Below are positions 58,077 through 64,000 of a stretch of 64,000 nt of DNA, one piece after another (positions within the stretch are counted from its first letter, which is position 1; each line of letters opens with the position of its first letter). Source of the DNA: a virus; the IMG/VR virus record IMGVR_UViG_3300033991_000020, positions 1-64,000 of that record. The stretch is one strand, 5' to 3'. The translations under genes were made by a program, and so were the position numbers. Below the pieces are notes generated by a model. The model made no database searches, was not told where the DNA came from, and saw only the letters and a program-made list of their open reading frames with translations.

Positions 58077-58914
58077 GACATATCCCCTGTTTAAAAAGTA
58101 GTCTCCAATAATCTCTCTTATAATTAGTTTTAATGTGGCAATGCCTACATAAAGCAACTAAATTACCAACAACATTATTTTTCTTATCGTAGTCAATATG
58201 ATGTACATCTAATAATCTTCCATTTTCTAATTGAGAACATCCGCATAACTTACATTTATAATTACCGATAAATCTTATCTTCTCTTTTAATGTGCTATCA
58301 AAAACTGCTCCATACTCTGTATTTTCATAAGGAATACCAGTACCACCATGTGATAAACTTAGCCGCTTCCTTGTTTCTTTTGAAGCCTTTTTACCTTTAT
58401 TACCTGGAACATGCCCAAGTTTAGCTATCCTAAGCTTATTTTTTGTTTCTAAACTATGGTGTTTACCAAACATCGGTGCTAACTTACCAGTTCTTCCTAA
58501 TTTAGCTAAACGCATTTTCTTAAGCGTCTTATTCCCATACACATTAATTTTATACTTGTTCCAGGGTTCTAACTCCCCATTCTTATACTTTTCTTTTAAC
58601 AATTCGGCGTGTTTTAAAATCTGCTCTTTGGTTCTAGTTGGTTTTTTAATTTTATGCGTTTTACGATATTTCTTAAAGAAAATACCATGTTTCTTTGCTT
58701 GTAATCTCCCAGCCTCTGTTTTAAAATAATTTAAAACAGTTTCTCTAATTTTTTCTCTATTAGCAATACTATTATGTCCAAGAATGTACTTTGGTATACC
58801 CAATCTAAAATGTGTTCTATTTACTTCAATAAATTTTCCACAACCACAAGCACATAAATGTTTATTTGTATTTTTATTTACAAAAATAGTTATATTTTTA
58901 TTTATTAATCCCAC
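58057..58914 (-). CDS. NUMOD3-HNH homing endonuclease with N-terminal Cys module
   Basis: 285 residues from a GTG. It begins CACGCGKFIEV, followed by NUMOD3 repeats (SLETKNKLRIAKLGH, ASKETRKRLSLSHGG) and an HNH core (CKLCGCSQ, DVHHIDYDKKNNVV, LCRHCHIK). It sits exactly between the tape measure stop and the next tail gene, sharing 20 bp with the latter's start. Third HNH of the operon. Confidence 0.9.
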   Translation of the reverse strand: MGLINKNITIFVNKNTNKHLCACGCGKFIEVNRTHFRLGIPKYILGHNSIANREKIRETVLNYFKTEAGRLQAKKHGIFFKKYRKTHKIKKPTRTKEQILKHAELLKEKYKNGELEPWNKYKINVYGNKTLKKMRLAKLGRTGKLAPMFGKHHSLETKNKLRIAKLGHVPGNKGKKASKETRKRLSLSHGGTGIPYENTEYGAVFDSTLKEKIRFIGNYKCKLCGCSQLENGRLLDVHHIDYDKKNNVVGNLVALCRHCHIKTNYKRDYWRLLFKQGICHVKRLV

Positions 58915-61158
58915 TTATTCTAACCCCGCCCCTATTCTTGCTTTGTTTTTTCTATCTGCTTCTGGTTTTATTGTTTGCCTGTTTAAAGCCGATATATCTC
59001 CCTCTTGGTCCATTACTATCTTTTCTAATTCGTCTAAACGACCTTGTAATCCTACTAACAAAGAAGTTCGTATAGACGGTCCTAATGCGCCACCAATTCT
59101 TTCTGATTGACTAATCATTTTTTTAATAGCTTCTACTTCTTTATTAGCTTCAATAGTTTCTAAATCTATACGCTTACCTCCTACTTCTAAATAACCAGTT
59201 CCTTTAGGGCTAACAACTTCTTTACCTGTTTCACCTTCTGGTTTATTCTTTCCTAACCAATCTATCTCTTTAAGTGCTCCTATTTTTATTTTAATGTCTT
59301 CTACAGTAGCTGACATTTCATCTTTAAAGTCCTTATTTAACAATCTCCAAGGCTGTGAAAAAGCCAATAAACCCATTGCAGCTAGTTTTAAAGTAGGACC
59401 AATAGCACCAAATAGAATAAGAACAGCTGTAGCAATTTGTCTAAATCTTAAAAACTCACCCAAAAGTTTATCTATTGTAAGCCCTACTAGTATACCAGCT
59501 ATTGCTGCCAAAGTAATTTGTATTCCAGCTATTGCAACCCAACCATATTTAAATAATAAAATAAGTTTACCAGCACCTGCTATAATTGGAATAAATACAG
59601 CCTTAATAGCTATAACAAATATAAGAATATTCATAAATCCACCAAGTAAATGCAAAATTAAAGTTGACCATACTGCCATTGGTCTAACAATATTTTTTAA
59701 TCCTTCTGGCATGGCTAAATAAGCTTTAGAAATTTCTGAAATAGTCCCAATAATAGCCTTTCCCATAGTAAGCACTGTCTTATAAACTTCTTCAAATATT
59801 TTTTTAAGTTCCCCTTCTCTTAAAGACTTAACAACAGTAGCAACTCTAGTAGCAATGTTATCAAAAAATGTTGTAACTTTTTGTGGTGTTAATTCAGATA
59901 ACCATTTTTTAAAGCCAATAGACCATTCCTTTATCCATTGAATAACTGGAGCCATAACCTTTTGGACACCATTAACAGCTGCTTTAAATAAACCCATCCT
60001 ATTTGCAATATCTGTAATATCTACAATAAAATTACGAACTGCATATATAGCCTTAGCTAAGGGTTCATTAAATTGTTGAGAAAAACCTAAACCAAGATTT
60101 TTTAAGGATGCAAATAAATCCCTTACTCTTCCAATTACAGTAGTCCTAAAAGCTTGTGACATTCTGTCAGCAGCTCCTTGAGAATTTTCTAACTGTGTTT
60201 GTAATTCCATCAATGCGGGTGCACCCCTAATAATCAAAGCCTCAACTCCAGAAGCTGCCCTGTCTCCAAAAGCTTCAAAAACTTGACCAGCTGTTAAATT
60301 AGCTTTTTGTAGGTCTCTAACAATAGATGTCAAATGTTTAAGTCGTCCAGAGCTATCAGTAAAAGTAAGATTTGCATCTTTAAATATATCTTTTGCTTTT
60401 CCAGTAGGTGCTAATAATTCAGATAAAATTCTCCTCAATGAAGTTCCAGCCATACTCCCTTTAATTCCTGAATCTGACAAAAGACCTATTGCAGCTGTAA
60501 CTTCTTCTATTGAAAGACCAGATGCCATTGCTACAGGTGCTACATATGAAAAAGCTTCTCCTAACTCACCCAAACTAGTAGATGCTGCATTAGCCCCCAT
60601 AGTCATAACATCTGCAACTTTTTTTGAATCCTCGGCATTTAAATTAAATCCTCTTATTGCTGATACAAGTATCTCGGAGGACTCGGCAAGTTCCAATTCT
60701 CCATTTATAGCCATATCCAAAACTGGTCCTATAGAGTCTAGCACTTCTCTTGTATTAAAACCAGCTCTTGCTAAAATTTGCATACCTTCAGCAGCATCTG
60801 TAGCTGAAAATAATGTATCTCTTCCAAGTTCCAATGCTTTTTCTGTAAGCTGAGATAAAGCCCCAGCTGCCGCATTTCCACCTTCTTTCATAATAACAAA
60901 AGCCCTAACTATCTCATCTTGAAATTCTGCACCAGCTTTAGCAGTAACCATAAATGTTCCAGCTAATCCTGCCAAACTAATTTGCAATCCTCTTATAGCA
61001 ACTGTACTAACAATTCTAAAAGCATTACTAACACCAGCAGTAAGCCCTTGAGATAGCAACGACCAGTCTCTAATTAATGAAGAAGCTTGTGCAAGATTAG
61101 CACGAAGTTTTGAAGTAGTTGCCGAAATTTCTACAGTTATCTCGCCTATTTTTACAAT
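58915..61158 (-). CDS. tail tape measure protein (TP901 type) with ATT start
   Basis: 747 residues. Residues 75-240 carry the TP901 core (ILARAGFNTREV, LLSDSGIKGSMAGTS). Hydrophobic membrane-like segments lie around residues 490-570. At about 0.15 nm per residue, it predicts a tail near 110 nm. The only good SD (GGAGGT at 61167-61172) lies 8 bases before an ATT at 61156-61158, which opens the frame (VKIGEITVEISATTS); the internal TTG at 61057 lacks a clear SD. An AUU start is therefore likely. Confidence 0.85.
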   Translation of the reverse strand: MVKIGEITVEISATTSKLRANLAQASSLIRDWSLLSQGLTAGVSNAFRIVSTVAIRGLQISLAGLAGTFMVTAKAGAEFQDEIVRAFVIMKEGGNAAAGALSQLTEKALELGRDTLFSATDAAEGMQILARAGFNTREVLDSIGPVLDMAINGELELAESSEILVSAIRGFNLNAEDSKKVADVMTMGANAASTSLGELGEAFSYVAPVAMASGLSIEEVTAAIGLLSDSGIKGSMAGTSLRRILSELLAPTGKAKDIFKDANLTFTDSSGRLKHLTSIVRDLQKANLTAGQVFEAFGDRAASGVEALIIRGAPALMELQTQLENSQGAADRMSQAFRTTVIGRVRDLFASLKNLGLGFSQQFNEPLAKAIYAVRNFIVDITDIANRMGLFKAAVNGVQKVMAPVIQWIKEWSIGFKKWLSELTPQKVTTFFDNIATRVATVVKSLREGELKKIFEEVYKTVLTMGKAIIGTISEISKAYLAMPEGLKNIVRPMAVWSTLILHLLGGFMNILIFVIAIKAVFIPIIAGAGKLILLFKYGWVAIAGIQITLAAIAGILVGLTIDKLLGEFLRFRQIATAVLILFGAIGPTLKLAAMGLLAFSQPWRLLNKDFKDEMSATVEDIKIKIGALKEIDWLGKNKPEGETGKEVVSPKGTGYLEVGGKRIDLETIEANKEVEAIKKMISQSERIGGALGPSIRTSLLVGLQGRLDELEKIVMDQEGDISALNRQTIKPEADRKNKARIGAGLE

Positions 61159-61179
61159 TTTAAGTTACCTCCAACTAAA

Positions 61180-61428
61180 CTATATTACAATTTCTTTTCT
61201 TCCATCTTCTCTTGTTTTTTCTTTACCACCCATAGCTTTTAAATCTGATATAGATAATTCTTCTTCGGTATTTCCTCCATTATTATTTTGTTTATCATAT
61301 CTAGCCTTGATAACTTTTAACAATAAAGTTATTTGGCCTAAATCTAAGGACTTAATATACTCTATAGTCCATCCATATTCTTTGGCCAAAATATCAATAA
61401 GCTCTGCCCAATCTATATCATAACCCAT
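61180..61428 (-). CDS. tail assembly chaperone-like small protein (82 aa)
   Basis: The second of two small genes before the tape measure, where tail assembly chaperones lie. LIDILAKEYGWTIEYIKSLDL and QITLLLKVIKARYD are helical. It is +1 relative to the upstream gene but has its own ATG; no slippery site was found. Function by position. Confidence 0.6.
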   Translation of the reverse strand: MGYDIDWAELIDILAKEYGWTIEYIKSLDLGQITLLLKVIKARYDKQNNNGGNTEEELSISDLKAMGGKEKTREDGRKEIVI

Positions 61429-61432
61429 AATA

Positions 61433-61738
61433 TTATGCTTCTATTTTAGCTTTTTGACCGACAATAACTTTAATAATTTCTTGAAGGTCTGCTAAATCTA
61501 CTATTTTACCAACTTCAGATTCTTCTATTTTATTTGACCCTTTTAAAGCCACAAAAACAAGATGTTTAATGTCATTTAATAATTCAATGTCAATATCTTT
61601 TTCTTTATTTTCTAATTTTACAACTAGGGGCCAAATATCAATCAAGTCATCTATAGGTAATGGTAAAACAGTATACTCATTACCATCTCTTAAAGTAATA
61701 GACAGACCCTTCCTTTTGATAACATTTTCATTAGCCAT
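61433..61738 (-). CDS. tail assembly chaperone-like protein (101 aa)
   Basis: AAGGAG precedes the ATG. Acidic helical protein with LPLPIDDLIDIWPLVV. First of two genes between major tail candidates and the tape measure, matching the gpG-like position. No slippery heptamer at its end. Confidence 0.62.
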   Translation of the reverse strand: MANENVIKRKGLSITLRDGNEYTVLPLPIDDLIDIWPLVVKLENKEKDIDIELLNDIKHLVFVALKGSNKIEESEVGKIVDLADLQEIIKVIVGQKAKIEA

Positions 61739-61782
61739 TTTATATCTCCTTTTAATTTCTATTATTAATCTATATTATGTTA

Positions 61783-62148
61783 TTAAACTTCTGTATCTTT
61801 CTTTCTCCACTCTAAGCGAGTTGCAACAAAAGCATTCTGAGCTGATGTAATTTCGGCTGAAACTAAAACCATGTTGGTTAAAGTAACAACTATACCACCA
61901 GTATTTGCCCCAGCTTCTAACTCTAATGTTTCTGCAACACCAAAAGTAGGCTCTGTAGCGTCGTAGTCAGCAGACTCTGCTGTAACTACTAAGGATTGGT
62001 CTCCAGGAACAATGTCTAAAGGATAACGATAATCCCCACCACGAAACTCTTGCGGATTGCCGTCGTATCTAACTGTAATACCTGTACATACTCCTATATA
62101 GACGCTTGCCCGCTTAATCCTTCCAACTGAAAATTTACGAGTTCCCAT
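61783..62148 (-). CDS. putative major tail protein or tail tube subunit (121 aa)
   Basis: AGGAGG precedes the ATG. Beta-rich (VYIGVCTGITVRYDGNPQEF, ETLELEAGANTGG) with an acidic middle and basic end. In siphophage operons the tube protein lies just upstream of the chaperones. It is shorter than most known tube proteins, so this is tentative; the 62179 gene is an alternative. Confidence 0.5.
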   Translation of the reverse strand: MGTRKFSVGRIKRASVYIGVCTGITVRYDGNPQEFRGGDYRYPLDIVPGDQSLVVTAESADYDATEPTFGVAETLELEAGANTGGIVVTLTNMVLVSAEITSAQNAFVATRLEWRKKDTEV

Positions 62149-62178
62149 TTTGAATTTCCTCCTTTTTATTTATTTAAA

Positions 62179-62442
62179 TTAAACCCCTACAACTAAAACT
62201 ATTACGTGTTTACTTACACAAAGAACATCTGTAATAGTAATAACATTGGTTGCTACTGTGTTAGTATACTCTGTTCCATCTGATAAATCAATAACTTGAG
62301 CTTTATTCACGGTAGTTAAAGCATTTACTGTAATCGTATCATCTTTACTAATTGAAGTAACCTCTAAAGTCAAATATTTCTTTAAATTAGCAATTGTCTG
62401 TGCCTGCCCTTGTGATTTTACTGAATATGTTTTATCTGACAT
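62179..62442 (-). CDS. small structural protein (87 aa)
   Basis: AGGAGG precedes the ATG. Beta-rich with Thr/Val; ends hydrophobic. No family recognised. Could be a small tail or decoration protein. Confidence 0.55.
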   Translation of the reverse strand: MSDKTYSVKSQGQAQTIANLKKYLTLEVTSISKDDTITVNALTTVNKAQVIDLSDGTEYTNTVATNVITITDVLCVSKHVIVLVVGV

Positions 62443-62468
62443 TTTTTATTTTCCTCCTTGTTTAAAAT

Positions 62469-62882
62469 TTAACAATCCCCACCATAACCTTCCATAACTA
62501 CATCAAAAGTAAGAACCAAATGAAAAACTTTTGTATCATCTTCCCAAATCGGAACACTATTTGATTTCCATAATTGATAAACTTTTGGGTCATTTGTTAA
62601 GTACGATTTTTTGTCTATATTTAAAAGAATTTGCTTGGCGATTAAACCAGCAGTAGTTCTTTGCCCAGAGCCTTTTGCCCAAACATTTATTCGTAAATCA
62701 GAAAAATAATCGTTTGTTAAAGAATCCGTAGGCCCATCTAAGGCTTCTATGGTAATTTGTGGATAATCGTTTTCAGTATTTACAACTGGTTTTCCTTCCA
62801 TATAAATTCTACTACCAACATAAGCAGTAATAGTAGAATCTGCAAGTAATTGGTCTCTAATTAATTTAATTAAGTCTAACAT
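62469..62882 (-). CDS. tail completion protein (DUF3168-like)
   Basis: 137 residues. LLADSTITAYVGSRIYMEGK near the N-terminus, YPQITIEAL, RINVWAKG and FDVVMEGY follow the tail-completion/DUF3168 layout. It should cap the tail at the connector. Overlap and order with the HK97-gp10-like gene support this. Confidence 0.75.
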   Translation of the reverse strand: MLDLIKLIRDQLLADSTITAYVGSRIYMEGKPVVNTENDYPQITIEALDGPTDSLTNDYFSDLRINVWAKGSGQRTTAGLIAKQILLNIDKKSYLTNDPKVYQLWKSNSVPIWEDDTKVFHLVLTFDVVMEGYGGDC

Positions 62883-62883
62883 A

Positions 62884-63321
62884 TTATTCTGCCAAAGTAT
62901 GTGTTAATATTCCTTCTTTTCCACCACCATAATATTTTCCAACGGCCATTTTTTCTATGGCTATATCCATAGCACTCTTAAATTTATCAAACATTAATAC
63001 TTTATTTTTATTTATTGCTGGAACCAAATAAGGATGCCCCTCTGGTTGGCCTGACCAGCCGAGTTCCTGAAAAATACTATAACGGGCACTAGACCTAACT
63101 CGCCCAATAATTACAACACCCCTCATTTTACTAATAACCCTACCTGTAATATGTTCTCTTAAAAAACCAGTATCAACTGGGGCAAAATATTTAGCATCTG
63201 TCATAACAGAATCAAGAACCTCAACCATCTTCTGGCCTAATTCACTATAAGCTATATCATTGAATTTCTGTATTTTATTTATTACTTCTTCTGCTCCAGT
63301 TACTTTTACATTAGCATCCAT
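62884..63321 (-). CDS. HK97 gp10-like minor tail/head-tail protein
   Basis: 145 residues. VMTDAKYFAPVDTGFLREHI matches the gp10-family APVDTGxLR segment, followed by RVRSSARYSIFQELGW and GHPYLVPAI, typical of that family. It joins tail to connector. GGAAT precedes the ATG. Confidence 0.82.
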   Translation of the reverse strand: MDANVKVTGAEEVINKIQKFNDIAYSELGQKMVEVLDSVMTDAKYFAPVDTGFLREHITGRVISKMRGVVIIGRVRSSARYSIFQELGWSGQPEGHPYLVPAINKNKVLMFDKFKSAMDIAIEKMAVGKYYGGGKEGILTHTLAE

Positions 63322-63332
63322 AATTTAATTCC

Positions 63333-63776
63333 TTACAAAAGGTCAAGTCTTGAAAGACGCAATTCCAAATGATGAAGTTTTTCCCTCTCAAATAATTCAT
63401 CAACTACTAATACCTTATAATGCCTTACACCTATAAAAAGTTCATCGTTTTCACAAACATCCGAACCAGCACATACAAATCCTCTATAATCTGCCGTAAC
63501 AACTCCCCCTTGCGTCTCTACTCGTAAACCTTCCGCTGTCCTATTTCGCTCTCTATCTACTCTTATTTTTAAAGAACTATTAATTATGGGAGCAGTTGGA
63601 TAAGAAAGTAAAACTTCACCATAATCGTTTACTACACGAACACCTTCATTACTGTCATAGGGCCTTTTTTGCACCGCTACTTGGTTCAACAAGGCTTCAA
63701 AATTAGCATCACAAGGGTCTCTTACAATTGCTTGTATATTAAATTGTGTATATAATTTTTTTGTTGTATCTACCAT
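63333..63776 (-). CDS. head-tail adaptor (head closure-like)
   Basis: 147 residues. A beta-rich protein with CENDELFIGVRHYKVLVVDEL and a C-terminal LHHLELRLSRLDLL strand, like head-closure proteins. It lies just upstream of gp10-like and overlaps the preceding gene by one base. Assignment is by position and strand pattern. Confidence 0.6.
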   Translation of the reverse strand: MVDTTKKLYTQFNIQAIVRDPCDANFEALLNQVAVQKRPYDSNEGVRVVNDYGEVLLSYPTAPIINSSLKIRVDRERNRTAEGLRVETQGGVVTADYRGFVCAGSDVCENDELFIGVRHYKVLVVDELFEREKLHHLELRLSRLDLL

Positions 63777-64000
63777 TATACTACCTTAATTTTCTTATTT
63801 ATTACATTTATTGTAATACTCTCGTCAGTATTTAAAACCAATTCCAACCAATTATCATTACCTAGACTCTTAAAAATCTTCCTGGCAATCATTTTTGATT
63901 GTCCATTATTTGGGTCTAAAATAAAATCATCTGTCTGCCAAAATAGAGCCTTAGAGTTCTTTCTAGCAGATAAAGTAAAGAGTTTTTTATCCTCTTCTCT
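63776..64000 (-). CDS. partial gene, head-tail region (C-terminal 74 aa)
   Basis: Enters from beyond the window's right edge and ends TAA at 63776-63778. Visible part includes LFWQTDDFILDPNNGQ and GNDNWLELVLNTDESIT. Probably a connector or neck protein by position. N-terminus is outside the window, so no family call is made. Confidence 0.6.
   Translation of the reverse strand, partial: REEDKKLFTLSARKNSKALFWQTDDFILDPNNGQSKMIARKIFKSLGNDNWLELVLNTDESITINVINKKIKVV

Noticed and set aside
61400-61470. Programmed frameshift linking the two tail-chaperone genes
   Set aside because: The second frame is closed by a TAG just upstream of its ATG, and I found no X-XXY-YYZ heptamer in the correct phase (the A-rich CAAAAAGC is in the wrong frame). 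They look like separate genes.

Overview
The window looks like about half of a large, A+T-rich (roughly 30% G+C by eye) tailed phage or prophage genome. Almost every plus-strand gene has an AAGGAG-type ribosome binding site, and genes are packed with 4-14 bp overlaps. No gap without a gene exceeds about 300 bases; the longest, 17202-17403, holds a tRNA-like RNA. TagD/TagB-type teichoic-acid genes, a DUF2284 gene and the strong Shine-Dalgarno sites suggest a low-G+C Gram-positive (Bacillota) host; this is inference. A tape measure, HK97-gp10-like and tail-completion genes without a recognisable sheath gene suggest a long non-contractile tail (siphovirus-like).

Layout. 1-2.6 kb: small genes and two tandem Mom-like GNAT DNA-modification proteins, flanked by two 16-bp palindromes that match the chromosomal parS consensus. 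2.6-28 kb: replication, recombination and nucleotide genes: an intein-containing primase-helicase, an M16 peptidase, a DeoC aldolase whose active site is split by a second intein, a uracil-DNA-glycosylase/family A polymerase fusion, an SSB-like protein, RuvC-like, RecA-like and resolvase-like proteins, SbcD/SbcC, and two DnaQ-fold exonucleases. 27.5-30 kb: an E1-like (MoeB/ThiF) enzyme beside a 76-residue MoaD/ThiS-like protein ending in Gly-Gly, which together form a candidate phage ubiquitin-like/sulfur-carrier system. 30-33 kb: dNTP hydrolase-like protein, methionine aminopeptidase, sigma-like factor and a possible small terminase.

33.2-41.2 kb: a cell-surface sugar island. It has WbpB- and WbpE-like enzymes with a decayed WbpD-like acetyltransferase between them, a DNA methyltransferase, a degenerate HldE-like kinase, a CDP-glycerol glycerophosphotransferase, a TagD-like cytidylyltransferase and a glycosyltransferase. 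41.2-48.7 kb: large terminase, peptide deformylase, ClpP-like protease, endonuclease VII-like protein, lipoprotein, secreted trypsin-like protease and a Cas4-like nuclease. 48.7-64 kb: the minus-strand tail module, read toward lower coordinates from head-tail connector to tape measure to a 1570-residue tail protein and a putative fibre. Three HNH homing endonucleases interrupt it. The two blocks converge with overlapping stop codons at 48712-48715.

Putative functional links (inference): MetAP plus deformylase give the phage its own N-terminal methionine excision. SbcCD, exonucleases, RecA and resolvases support recombination-dependent replication. Mom-like proteins and the methyltransferase may protect phage DNA. 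The glycan genes may alter host or virion surface. No portal, capsid, integrase, lysin, ParA or ParB gene was recognised in this window.
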